Origin: Streptomyces sp. NBC_01304
GTDB taxonomy: Bacteria > Actinomycetota > Actinomycetes > Streptomycetales > Streptomycetaceae
NCBI RefSeq assembly: GCF_035975855.1
Contig: NZ_CP109055.1
Span: 5,084,001 to 5,148,000 of the forward strand
Length of the DNA stretch: 64,000 bases
Direction of reading: 5' to 3'
Shown here piece after piece: positions 17,158-25,119 of this stretch; within the stretch, counting starts at the first letter, position 1, and every line of letters starts with the position of its first letter. The position numbers and the translations under genes are program-made. The notes beneath the pieces were generated by a model that was not told where the DNA came from, ran no database searches, and saw nothing but the letters and a program-made list of their open reading frames with translations.

Positions 17158-19119
17158 GTGCGCAAGCGCATGCTTTCTACCGCGACGGCGTTCGCGGTTC
17201 TCTTCAGTTCGGTGGCGTTGGTCGCTGCCGCACCGGCATACGGCGACACCACCAGACCCATCCCGGTCTCGGACGCGGACGACTTGGTCGTCGACGGCGC
17301 CCACCAGCGGGTGTATCTCAGCGCCCGGTACCAGAACGAGATCGTCGTCACCGACAACACCGGCAACGTGGTCACCACCCTGGCCGGGCTGCCCCAGGTC
17401 CGGGACCTCGAACTGAGCCCGGACGGCGGCACGCTGTACGCGGCGGTCCAGGGCGCCGACAAGATCGTCGCCATTGACACCGCGACACTGACGCAGACCG
17501 CCGAGTACCCGACCGGCGAGAAGACCATCCCGTCACGGCTCGCGTACACCGAGGGCAAGTTGTGGTTCGGGTACGGCGACCAGTGGGACTCCGGGCTCGG
17601 CGTGGTCGATCTGACCGCGGAGACGCCGGCCGTGACGCTCGACCTGGCGGCAGGCCATGACTGGTCGCACCCGCCCGCGCTGCACGCCGACCCCGACAAC
17701 CCGGGCACGCTGCTCGCCCTCGACGAGGGCATCAGCAACGCCCCGGCCGTCGTCTACGACGTCACCTCCGGCACTCCGGTCATCCGCGTCTCTGCCGAAG
17801 GCGTCGCGGGCAACGACGCGGCGCTCACCCCGGACGGCCGGTCGGTCGTCGTGGCCGGGCCCGGAAACCGGGCGCTCACGGAGTTCCGGCTCTCCGATCT
17901 GCAGAAGGTACGCACCTACCCCGTGCCCGACGAACCGGAGACGGTCAGTGTCGCTCCGGACGGCACCGTCGCGGCCACCGTCCTCGACACCGAGGACGTC
18001 GGCGACACCTATGTCTTCTCCGGCGGCCCCGACGAGCCCGCCAGCGTCCGCAACCTGTCCCACACCTGGATGCCCTGGTTCGGGCACTCGATGAACTGGT
18101 CGGCCGACGGCGCACAGCTCTTCGTGCTGAGCGGGTCCAACGACAGCACCAAGTTCCACACCCTGGACGAACCCCGCAAGTACGTCGGCAACTTGAAGGT
18201 CACCGCCCCGGCCACCGCCACCCGCGCCCGGCCGCTCACCGTCAAGGGCACGCTGACCACGGCGCTCCCGCTGCCCGCCGGCACCCCGCTGACCGTCACG
18301 CGGACGGACCTCGAGTCGCCGGACGGCAAGTCGCTCGGCACCAAGGAGCTCGGGGCGAACGGGGCGTTCTCGTTCTCGGACACCCCGCCGGCCGGCGGCA
18401 AGGTCACCTATGAGGTGGCGTACGCCGGCGACGCCACGCACAGCGCGGCATCCGCCTCCGCCTCGGTCACCGTCTCCCGCACCGCGACCAGCCTCACCCT
18501 CAACAACAACGGCAAGGTCTACAGCTACGGCAAGGACGTCGACTTCGCCGCGCACCTCGGGTCGACGTACAAGAACCGCACCGTCGAGATCTGGGCCGAC
18601 CCCTATGGCTCCGACAAGCCCAAGACCCTGGTGAAGACGGGCAAGGTGAACTCCAGCGGCAATCTCTGGGTCGCCCTCGACATGAAGCGGGACACCACGG
18701 TCACCGCCGTGTTCGCGGGCGACGCCCGCAATGCGCCGAAGACCGCCAAGGTCACGGCGTACGCCAAGGTGAAGGTGTCCACGGCCGTGTCCAAGCACTA
18801 CAAGACGGGCAAGATCGGCTCGACGACGTACCACTACGTCCACAAGCGGACCGACCCGGTCTTCACCACGACGATGAGCTACTACAAGGGCCGCAAGCAG
18901 CGGCTGCAGTTCGAGGTGTACTACCAGGGCCGCTGGCGCGACGCCGACTCGCAGTACTTCGAGCTGGGCACCAGCGGGAAGTCCGCCGTCACGCTGACCG
19001 GTGAGCCGCAGACCGGCATCCGGCTCCGGGCGCGGTCGTCGTACGTCAACGGCAGCTCCGGCGACAACGTGAACAGCACGACCCACGGCTCCTGGAAGTA
19101 CTTCATCTTCACCAGCTAG
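17158..19119 (+). CDS. Secreted beta-propeller protein with Ig-like repeats
   Basis: A 653-residue exported protein. The signal peptide VRKRMLSTATAFAVLFSSVALVAAAPAYG has a cleavage site after AYG or nearby. Residues ~40-350 are YncE/SMP-30-like propeller blades (for example LSPDGGTLYAAVQGADKIVAID, TPDGRSVVVAGPGNRALTEF). Residues ~360-450 form an Ig-like (Big_3) domain with DTPPAGGKVTYEVAYAGDATHS, and two more beta-rich repeats follow to the C-terminus. There is no sortase signal or membrane anchor, so it is probably released. The GTG at 17158 follows GGGGGG at 10-nt spacing. The function is unknown. It lies between the exporter operon and the convergent padR gene. Confidence 0.78.
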   Translation: MRKRMLSTATAFAVLFSSVALVAAAPAYGDTTRPIPVSDADDLVVDGAHQRVYLSARYQNEIVVTDNTGNVVTTLAGLPQVRDLELSPDGGTLYAAVQGADKIVAIDTATLTQTAEYPTGEKTIPSRLAYTEGKLWFGYGDQWDSGLGVVDLTAETPAVTLDLAAGHDWSHPPALHADPDNPGTLLALDEGISNAPAVVYDVTSGTPVIRVSAEGVAGNDAALTPDGRSVVVAGPGNRALTEFRLSDLQKVRTYPVPDEPETVSVAPDGTVAATVLDTEDVGDTYVFSGGPDEPASVRNLSHTWMPWFGHSMNWSADGAQLFVLSGSNDSTKFHTLDEPRKYVGNLKVTAPATATRARPLTVKGTLTTALPLPAGTPLTVTRTDLESPDGKSLGTKELGANGAFSFSDTPPAGGKVTYEVAYAGDATHSAASASASVTVSRTATSLTLNNNGKVYSYGKDVDFAAHLGSTYKNRTVEIWADPYGSDKPKTLVKTGKVNSSGNLWVALDMKRDTTVTAVFAGDARNAPKTAKVTAYAKVKVSTAVSKHYKTGKIGSTTYHYVHKRTDPVFTTTMSYYKGRKQRLQFEVYYQGRWRDADSQYFELGTSGKSAVTLTGEPQTGIRLRARSSYVNGSSGDNVNSTTHGSWKYFIFTS

Positions 19120-19169
19120 CAGGCGGGCCGGCGCATCGCCCGGCGCATCGCAAGAAGGGGGGCCGGGAG

Positions 19170-19811
19170 CTAATCCCGGTCCCCCGCGTGCGTCTCGCCC
19201 GACGCGAACGGGTTCTCCTCGCCCTCGCCGAGTACGCCGACGAACGGCTCGCCCTCGCCCTCGAAGCTGTACGCGCCGCCTTCGATGCGCGCGATCAGGC
19301 CCCGGGTCCACTCCGCGCCCGCGTCGGCCGTGTGCACCCACAGGTGCATGATCTCGCCGATGTGGCCGAGCTGTTCGGGCCCGTCCTCGGGCGTGTAGTA
19401 CTCGGTGACGCTCTTGCGCCAGGCCTCGATGCCCTCGATCCGCTGCTTCAGGAGCGCCACCGCCTCCTCGCGCGGCAGGTGGACGATGAAGCCGATGCCG
19501 GCCGAGACGACGTCCATCTTCTGGTCGTAGGAGACGAGGGCCTCGCGGAGCAGGGAGAGGAATTCCTCGGTGCCCTGCTCGGTGATCTCGTACTCCGTGC
19601 GCGGCGGTCCGCCCGCCGTGGACGGCGCGATCTCGTGGGCCACCAGCAGGCCTTGCTTCGCCATCTGCTTGAGCGCGTGGTAGATCGAGCCGGGCTTCGC
19701 GTTCGACCACTCGTGCGCGCCCCAGTACTCCAGGTCGTTGCGCACTTGGTAACCGTGCGCGCGGCCGTGCTGGCGGACGGCGCCGAGGACGAGCAGGCGG
19801 ATGGCGGACAT
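19170..19811 (-). CDS. PadR family transcriptional regulator
   Basis: A 213-residue winged-helix repressor. The N-terminal domain reads LLVLGAVRQHGRAHGYQVRNDLEYWG ... KPGSIYHALKQMAKQGLL, with the PadR dimer/wing segment RTEYEITEQGTEEFLSLL; the C-terminal half is the PadR-C helical domain. Members repress efflux or stress genes and release DNA on binding small aromatic or cationic drugs. A palindrome (19828-19845) directly upstream resembles two sites before the DrrAB-like exporter operon, so the protein most likely represses itself and that exporter. The C-terminal ~35 residues are Gly/Glu-rich and probably disordered. Confidence 0.92.
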   Translation of the reverse strand: MSAIRLLVLGAVRQHGRAHGYQVRNDLEYWGAHEWSNAKPGSIYHALKQMAKQGLLVAHEIAPSTAGGPPRTEYEITEQGTEEFLSLLREALVSYDQKMDVVSAGIGFIVHLPREEAVALLKQRIEGIEAWRKSVTEYYTPEDGPEQLGHIGEIMHLWVHTADAGAEWTRGLIARIEGGAYSFEGEGEPFVGVLGEGEENPFASGETHAGDRD

Positions 19812-19862
19812 GGAGGGACCCTACTTCCTATTCAACTTTGACTAGAGTAGCGGGTCCCTCCA
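19811..19862. promoter_or_regulatory. PadR operator 3 inside a larger inverted repeat
   Basis: The operator CTATTCAA-CT-TTGACTAG (19828-19845) lies just upstream of padR and shares its half site with operators 1 and 2. It is enclosed by exact 11-bp inverted arms, tggagggaccc (19811-19821) and gggtccctcca (19852-19862). The left arm begins at the padR start codon, and the right arm ends 9 bp before the end of the upstream DinB-like gene, so the outer repeat may also form that gene's terminator. Confidence 0.65.
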
Positions 19863-19870
19863 GACACGCC

Positions 19871-20419
19871 CTAGCCCCAGTACCCGCCGCCGCTCTCCTC
19901 GGCGACGAGCTCGAAGGCGGTCTTGCCGTCGAGGGACTCGCGGACGATGTCCGCGTGCCCGGCGTGCCGGTCCATCTCGCTGATCAGGCGGAGCAGCACC
20001 CAGCGCAGCGACACGTTCTCCTTGGGGAACCAGGGCTCGTCCGGGAGGGCGAAGGTCTCGTTCAGGCTGGGGGCGGAGCGGATGAACTCCTCGGTCTGCG
20101 CGGCGACTTGCTCCCAGTACGCGAGCTGGGAGGCGACCGTCTCCTCGCGGACGAGCTCGAAGCACTCGTGCCAGGTGTCCTCGGTCCGCTGCACCGCCGG
20201 AGCCTCGCCCTTGGCGCGGGCGATCCAGCTCTGCTCGACCTCGGCGACATGCTTGACCAACCCGGAGAGCGAGAGCTCGCTCGCGCTGGGCTTGGTGGCG
20301 GCCTGCTCGTCGGTCAGCCCGAGGAGGGAGCGGCGGATGCCGCCGCGGGCCTCGTCGAGGAAGCCGAGCAGCGCGCCGATCTCATCGCCGTGGGCCTCTG
20401 CGGGAACGTGAGCAACCAT
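19871..20419 (-). CDS. DinB / DUF664 family protein
   Basis: A 182-residue protein of the DinB-like four-helix family (DUF664 group), metal-dependent proteins that include mycothiol- and bacillithiol-dependent transferases. Histidines in positions typical of the metal site occur in SGLVKHVAEVEQSW near residue 55 and in EMDRHAGHADIVRE near residue 150. Most streptomycete members have no assigned reaction; a mycothiol-dependent detoxification role is only a guess. The ATG at 20417-20419 is used. It is upstream of padR on the same strand with 59 bp between, and the PadR operator lies in that gap. Confidence 0.85.
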   Translation of the reverse strand: MVAHVPAEAHGDEIGALLGFLDEARGGIRRSLLGLTDEQAATKPSASELSLSGLVKHVAEVEQSWIARAKGEAPAVQRTEDTWHECFELVREETVASQLAYWEQVAAQTEEFIRSAPSLNETFALPDEPWFPKENVSLRWVLLRLISEMDRHAGHADIVRESLDGKTAFELVAEESGGGYWG

Positions 20420-20536
20420 GAGAAGTCCGCCTTCCGGGGCGCCGGGGGCCCTGTGCCCTTGCCGACAACACCTAAGTTACGGACCCTTGCGGTCAGGTTC
20501 TGTCCGCAATGACCTCAAGGGCGGAAACCCGCGCGA

Positions 20537-21994
20537 CTACAGCGGGAATTCGCTGCGCCCGTGCTGCACCGAGATCCACTTCTGCGTGGTGAACGCGTCG
20601 ACCGACGCGTCCCCGTTGAGCCGCCCGAGCCCCGAGAGCTTCTCGCCGCCGAAGGCGACGAACGGCTCGTCGTGCACCGTGCCGTCGTTGATGTGCATCA
20701 TCCCGGTCTCGATGCGGCGCGCGAAGTCCACACCGCGCTCCACGTTGGCGGTGTGGACGGCGCCGCTCAGTCCGTACGGGGAGTCGTTGACGAGACGTAC
20801 CGCCTGGTCCTCGCCGTCGAAGGGGACGAGCAGCGCGACCGGGCCGAAGATCTCCTGGCGCAGGATCGGGGAGTCGTCCGGGAGGCCGGTGAGGACGGTG
20901 GGCTCGACGAGATTGCCGACCGTGGTGCCGCGGACCAGCGCGGTCGCGCCCTCCGCGAGGGCCTGGTCGACCAGGGTGGTCAGGGCGTCGGCCTGGAAGG
21001 CGTTGATGACCGGGCCGATCTGGATGTCCGGGTCACGCGGGTCGCCGGTCTTCAGGGACCGTACGCGGGCCACGAACTTGTCGGTGAACTCGGTGAGCAC
21101 CGAGCGGTCCACCAGGATGCGGTTGGCGGCCATGCAGACCTGGCCCTGGTAGACGAAGCGGCTGAAGACGGCCGCGTCCACCGCGTAGTCCACGTCCGCG
21201 TCCTCGAGCACGACCAGCGCGCTGTTGCCGCTCAGCTCCAGGATGGCCTTCTTGAAGTGGCTCGCGGTGACCGCGCCGACATGGCGGCCCACGCGGTCCG
21301 AGCCGGCGAAGGAGATGACCTTCGGGACGGGGTGCTCGATCAGAGCGTCGCCGATCTCGGCTATGTCCGTGACGACGACGTTGAGCAGGCCGGGCGGCAG
21401 GCCCGCGTCCTCGAAGATCTTGGCTATGAGGCCGCCGCCCACGACCGGGGTGTTCTGGTTGGGCTTGATCACCACGCCGTTGCCGAGGGCGAGCGCGGGG
21501 GCCACCGACTTGAGCGTCACCAGGAACGGGAAGTTGAAGGGGCTGATCACACCGATCACGCCGACCGGCAGGCGGTAGACGCGGTTCTCCTTGCCGTCGA
21601 TCGGCGAGGGGAAGATCCGGCCCTCGGGGCGCAGCGCGAGGGCGATCGCCTCGCGCAGGAACTCCTTGGCGAGGTGGACCTCGTACTGTGCCTTGAGCCG
21701 GGTGCCGCCGAGTTCGTCGATGATGGCCTCGACGATGTCGGCCTCGCGGTCCTCCGTCAGGCGCAGGGCGCGCTCGATGACGGCCCGTCTGACGTACGGG
21801 TTCTCCTTGGCCCAGGCCTTCTGGGTGCGCTCGGCCGCGCGATAGGCCTCATCGACCTCGTAGCGCGTGGCGACGGTCAGGGAGGCCAGCTTCTCGCCGT
21901 TGTACGGGTTGAAGTCGATGATGTCCCACGAGCCGCTGCCGGACCGCCACTCGCCGTCGATGTACTGCTGGGCCAGGTCGGTGAAGAAGGACAT
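20537..21994 (-). CDS. Aldehyde dehydrogenase family protein
   Basis: An NAD(P)-dependent aldehyde dehydrogenase, 485 residues, oxidising an aldehyde to the acid in the cytosol. Diagnostic segments are PFNFPFLVTLKSVAPALALGN (with the conserved Asn), FAGSDRVGRHVG for the cofactor, the general base in AILELSGNSALVV and the nucleophile in YQGQVCMAANRILV, then QEIFGPVALLVPF. The ELSGNS in place of the commoner ELGGKS places it near the benzaldehyde or salicylaldehyde dehydrogenase-like group; the substrate is inferred only loosely. The ATG at 21992-21994 has a GGAACGGGG leader. It is flanked by the XRE regulator gene on the same strand 113 bp upstream. Confidence 0.92.
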   Translation of the reverse strand: MSFFTDLAQQYIDGEWRSGSGSWDIIDFNPYNGEKLASLTVATRYEVDEAYRAAERTQKAWAKENPYVRRAVIERALRLTEDREADIVEAIIDELGGTRLKAQYEVHLAKEFLREAIALALRPEGRIFPSPIDGKENRVYRLPVGVIGVISPFNFPFLVTLKSVAPALALGNGVVIKPNQNTPVVGGGLIAKIFEDAGLPPGLLNVVVTDIAEIGDALIEHPVPKVISFAGSDRVGRHVGAVTASHFKKAILELSGNSALVVLEDADVDYAVDAAVFSRFVYQGQVCMAANRILVDRSVLTEFTDKFVARVRSLKTGDPRDPDIQIGPVINAFQADALTTLVDQALAEGATALVRGTTVGNLVEPTVLTGLPDDSPILRQEIFGPVALLVPFDGEDQAVRLVNDSPYGLSGAVHTANVERGVDFARRIETGMMHINDGTVHDEPFVAFGGEKLSGLGRLNGDASVDAFTTQKWISVQHGRSEFPL

Positions 21995-22107
21995 GCGACC
22001 CCGTTCCGCGGGCGTGGTCTACGCCGTCGATGCCGTTACTGCTCCCTGGTACTGCACCCTGATGACTCGTCATCGTACTTGTGTTTCAAGCCAGTTGAAG
22101 GGGTTCA

Positions 22108-22971
22108 TCAGGACAGTTGGAGTAGACCACGCAGAAGATCGCGGGTCTGGGCCGGGCTCGGGCTGTCCTTCTGGAGCCGTTCCATGGCCTTCTCGTACTG
22201 CGTGACCTCTTCGCGCTTGTCCAGATAGAGCGCGCTGGTCAGCTGCTCCAGATAGACGACGTCCGAGAGGTCCGACTCGGGAAAGCGGAGGAGGGCGAAG
22301 GATCCGGACTCGCCGGAGTGGCCGCCGAAGCTGAACGGCATCACCTGCAGCGTGACGTTCGCGCGCTCGGAGATCTCGATGAGATGCTCCAACTGCCCCC
22401 GCATCACTGCCCGGTCGCCGTACGGCCTGCGCAGGGCCGCCTCGTCGAGTACGCAGTGGAAGCGCGGCCCGCGCTCCGACACGAGCAGCTTCTGGCGCTC
22501 CAGGCGCAGCGCGACCCGGCGCTCGACCTCGGCCCGGCTCAGCTTGCCGGCGCCGCGCGTGACGACCGCGTGCGCGTACGCCTCGGTCTGCAACAGGCCG
22601 TGCACGAACTGGACTTCATAGACCCGGATGAGCGAGGCGGCGCCCTCCAGACCGACGTACGTCTGGAACCAACCCGGCAGAACGTCCGAGTAACTGTGCC
22701 ACCAACCAGCGACGTTGGCCTCCTTGGCCAGGTCGAGCAGGGGGCCTCGCTCGGCCTCGTCCGTCACGCCGTACAGCGTGAGGAGGTCCTCCACGTCCCT
22801 CGCCTTGAAGCTCACCCGTCCCAACTCCATGCGGCTGATCTTCGACTCGGAAGCACGGATCGAGTAGCCGGCCTGCTCGCGCGTGATGCCGCGGGACTCC
22901 CGCAGGCGCCGCAGCTGGGAACCCAGCAGGATGCGCCGCACCACCGATCCGCTCGACTCTCCTGCACTCAC
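22108..22971 (-). CDS. XRE family regulator with DUF5753 domain
   Basis: A 287-residue DNA-binding protein: helix-turn-helix near residues 15-60 (LRRLRESRGITREQAGYSIRASESKISRMELG), then the DUF5753 domain (WFQTYVGLEGAASLIRVYE, VQFVHGLLQTEAYA, VTLQVMPFSFGGHSG). Streptomycetes have dozens of such proteins, typically beside a small DUF397 protein and an RsbW-like ATPase, forming regulatory trios involved in development and antibiotic control. Both partner types lie just to the right here. The GTG at 22969-22971 follows GGGAGGG. The gene is divergent from the ATP-binding protein gene. Confidence 0.92.
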   Translation of the reverse strand: MSAGESSGSVVRRILLGSQLRRLRESRGITREQAGYSIRASESKISRMELGRVSFKARDVEDLLTLYGVTDEAERGPLLDLAKEANVAGWWHSYSDVLPGWFQTYVGLEGAASLIRVYEVQFVHGLLQTEAYAHAVVTRGAGKLSRAEVERRVALRLERQKLLVSERGPRFHCVLDEAALRRPYGDRAVMRGQLEHLIEISERANVTLQVMPFSFGGHSGESGSFALLRFPESDLSDVVYLEQLTSALYLDKREEVTQYEKAMERLQKDSPSPAQTRDLLRGLLQLS

Positions 22972-23093
22972 CTTGGTCGACCCTCCCCAGACTTCAGGCC
23001 CCGCAGTCTGCCATTAAACGCTCCACCGCGTACTCATTCGGTTACAGAAACAGTCCCCTCACAGAACAGCTACGAAATCGAACGTAGGAAGAA

Positions 23094-23216
23094 ATGAGCA
23101 AGAACCGGTACGGGAACGTCCAACTCCGGCGCGTGCACGTGCATCTGCCCTTGCATCCGCTCATCGCATTCGGAACCATGGGCGGCGCGCACCACCGCAA
23201 CATCGCTACAGGCTGA
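23094..23216 (+). CDS. Candidate 40-residue small ORF
   Basis: In the 273-bp gap between the XRE regulator and the ATP-binding protein, an ATG at 23094 is preceded by AGGAAGAA and opens a 40-codon frame ending with TGA at 23214-23216. The peptide begins MSKNRYGNVQLRRVHVH, is rich in histidine and arginine, and has no membrane segment. I know no homologue. It might be a leader peptide or chance; the ribosome site is the only positive sign. Confidence 0.25.
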   Translation: MSKNRYGNVQLRRVHVHLPLHPLIAFGTMGGAHHRNIATG

Positions 23217-23244
23217 CCGGCCGCGAAATCGGGGAGTGCCTCGC

Positions 23245-23748
23245 ATGGGGACGAATGGATCGACCATGCTCGAGCCGTTACGGCAGGGGCTTCCCCCCAT
23301 CGACCCCTCAGCCGTGTCGAGCGCAGCATCCTGCGCGCTGCCGGCCCGCTATGAAGCGGTGCGCGGAGCACGGAAGTTCACTCAGCGGACGCTACGCGAG
23401 TGGAATCTTGAGGACCGCTTCGACGACATCGCCCTGGTCGTCTCCGAACTCGTCACCAACGCGCTGCGCCATGCCCTGCCGGCCGACACGGTGCGCGACG
23501 AGGACCCGCCGGTCCGGCTGCATCTGATGCGCTGGACCTCACGGCTGGTGTGTGCGGTACGCGACCCCAGTGCGCAGAGCCCCATCACCCGGGACACCGA
23601 CGAACTCGCCGACTTCTCCGCGGAGTCGGGGCGCGGGCTGTTCCTGGTGGACTCGTTCAGCGACAGCTGGGGGTGGCATCCACTCGCGGGCGCGCTCAGC
23701 GGCAAGGTCGTATGGGCACTGTTCCGGCTGCAGCCGGAACCTTCTTGA
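23245..23748 (+). CDS. RsbW-like ATP-binding regulatory protein
   Basis: A 167-residue protein with the GHKL/HATPase_c_2 fold of anti-sigma kinase type. The N-box is IALVVSELVTNALRHA near residue 75, and the glycine-rich lid is SAESGRGLFLVDSFSDSWGW near residue 130, with a conserved W-rich end. Streptomycetes encode many such free-standing ATPases beside XRE/DUF397 pairs; they are thought to bind or phosphorylate regulatory partners, but few have been tested. The ATG at 23245 follows GGGGAG at 8-nt spacing. It is convergent with the DUF397 gene, 43 bp apart. Confidence 0.9.
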   Translation: MGTNGSTMLEPLRQGLPPIDPSAVSSAASCALPARYEAVRGARKFTQRTLREWNLEDRFDDIALVVSELVTNALRHALPADTVRDEDPPVRLHLMRWTSRLVCAVRDPSAQSPITRDTDELADFSAESGRGLFLVDSFSDSWGWHPLAGALSGKVVWALFRLQPEPS

Positions 23749-23791
23749 GCGAACCGGCACCTTCTTGAACGAAGGGGCGCCCGGACACGCC

Positions 23792-24034
23792 CTAGGCGCC
23801 CGCTATCAGGTGGTCGAACTCCCCGTCCTTTATGCCGAGGAGCATCGCCTCTATCTCGGCGCGCGTATAGACGAGCGCGGGGCCGTCCGGGAAGCGCGAA
23901 TTGCGCACCGCGACGCTGCCGTCCGCCAGCCTCGCGAACTCCACACAGGAGCCCTGCGAGTTGCTGTGCCGGCTCTTCTGCCAGGCCACACCGTCAAGAT
24001 CTGTGGCCGCCATGCCGTTGTACGCGTGGTGCAC
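23792..24034 (-). CDS. DUF397 domain protein
   Basis: An 80-residue protein of the DUF397 family. It contains the hallmark WQKSRHSNSQGSCVEFARLADGSVAVRNSRFPDGPAL in two typical parts (a KSxxSxxxxxCVEVA-like strand and an R(N/D)S strand). DUF397 proteins are small partners of XRE/DUF5753 regulators, the best known being the BldB/WhiJ-type systems in S. coelicolor. The GTG at 24032-24034 was chosen because GGGGAG lies 5 nt before it. The XRE partner is encoded about 800 bp to the left. Confidence 0.88.
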   Translation of the reverse strand: MHHAYNGMAATDLDGVAWQKSRHSNSQGSCVEFARLADGSVAVRNSRFPDGPALVYTRAEIEAMLLGIKDGEFDHLIAGA

Positions 24035-24229
24035 AGTCGCTCCCCGGTGGTGCCGTGACTCGTTCTTCCAGCGGTTACTGATGCGCCGTTCAGCGATGAT
24101 TCGGTGGTGATTCGGTGGTGGACGGCGCATCGACGACAGTCAACTGCCCCGGATCATAGCCGTGTTCAGGGACGGCGTGCATGGGAAGATGCATGCGCAG
24201 ATGCACGTGCACGCGCTGTTGTCCTGCGG

Positions 24230-24430
24230 TTACAGGTCCGCGAGTACGTTTTCCCACGCGTCGATGACGGGGGAACGCCGGCCTCCGCCCACGATCCGAT
24301 GGGCCGCCCCCTGCGCCGGACCGTCCGGATCGAACCCCTCGTTCACTAGGAAGAGACGCGTGCCGCGCCCTTCCGGCTCCAGGTCCTGGGCCTGGTGTTC
24401 GTCTGTCGTAACGAACGTGATCCCCCGCAC
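24230..24430 (-). pseudogene. Remnant of an AHSA1/SRPBCC-type gene (C-terminal part only)
   Basis: A 66-codon frame whose last two thirds resemble the end of AHSA1-like SRPBCC proteins: RGTRLFLVNEGFDPDGPAQ followed by a GGGRRS turn and a final amphipathic helix ending VLADL. The N-terminal ~90 residues expected for the family are not found in any frame upstream; the DNA there runs into a dispersed repeat copy (24480-24504). I read it as a decayed, truncated gene. A short real gene starting at the GTG of 24428-24430 cannot be excluded, but no ribosome site is evident. The 195 bp between it and the DUF397 start hold only an 11-bp tandem duplication (attcggtggtg, about 24099-24120). Confidence 0.45.
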
Positions 24431-24479
24431 GGTTCCGGACCCGCGCCTTCCCGAAAGTCCTGCGGACGGCCTCGAAGAC

Positions 24480-24504
24480 TGTCCTCAAACGCCGGACGGG
24501 CTGA
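24480..24504. repeat. Dispersed intergenic repeat, copy B
   Basis: A 25-bp copy including TCCTCAAACGCCGGACGGGC, identical to block 2 of the element at 6158-6183 and 27575-27601. It separates the AHSA1-like remnant from the lipoprotein gene. Confidence 0.75.
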
Positions 24505-24577
24505 AAGCGCGAGGTCGTCCTGGTAGCTTGGCGGCGCTTTTCGGATCGACCGATCTTTGGCTTTGGGGGACTTCACC

Positions 24578-25081
24578 GTGTTCAAGTACGTACGTACCTG
24601 CGCCGCCGCCGCGACCGTCGTGGCCGCGCTCGCCCTGACCGGATGCAGCAGCGACGGCGACGGAGGCAAGAAGGGCGGCTCGTCGTCGGGCGGGCAGGAG
24701 GCGACCGGCGGTGGCACGGGAGGTTCGGGCGCCACCGGTGACATCGACGGGACCTGGGTCAAGACGGACGGCTCCGCCGTCGTCGGGCTCACCGTCGCCG
24801 ACGGCGGCAAGATGGTCTCGCTCGTGGAACTCGGCGGGGACGCCGGGGCCACCTGCACCGGGACGGCCGCCTCGAAGACCATCACGCTGACCTGCCAGGG
24901 CGGCGGCAAGCGCACGAAGGGCACGATCGAGTCCGTGGACTCCTCGACGCTGAAGGTCGCGTGGGACGGAGTGGGCACGGACGAGTTCAAGAAGTCCGAC
25001 GGGAAGGAGATGCCCGGGCTGCCCACCGACCTCCCCACGGATCTCGACCTGCCGTCGGACTTCGAGATCCCCGAGGGCTGA
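24578..25081 (+). CDS. Small secreted lipoprotein
   Basis: A 167-residue lipoprotein. The signal sequence VFKYVRTCAAAATVVAALALTGC ends in the lipobox LTGC at about residue 23, followed by a Gly/Ser-rich linker of 30 residues and a compact beta-rich domain (IDGTWVKTDGSAVVGLTVADGGKMVSLV ... CTGTAASKTITLTC) with two cysteines that could form a disulfide. The C-terminus is acidic and proline-rich. It resembles hypothetical streptomycete lipoproteins without assigned function. The GTG at 24578 follows GGGGGA at about 8 nt. It is convergent with the FUSC-type gene, 38 bp apart. Confidence 0.8.
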   Translation: MFKYVRTCAAAATVVAALALTGCSSDGDGGKKGGSSSGGQEATGGGTGGSGATGDIDGTWVKTDGSAVVGLTVADGGKMVSLVELGGDAGATCTGTAASKTITLTCQGGGKRTKGTIESVDSSTLKVAWDGVGTDEFKKSDGKEMPGLPTDLPTDLDLPSDFEIPEG

Positions 25082-25119
25082 GCTGCCGACAGGGACCTGC
25101 CGACACAACTGCACGGCTT

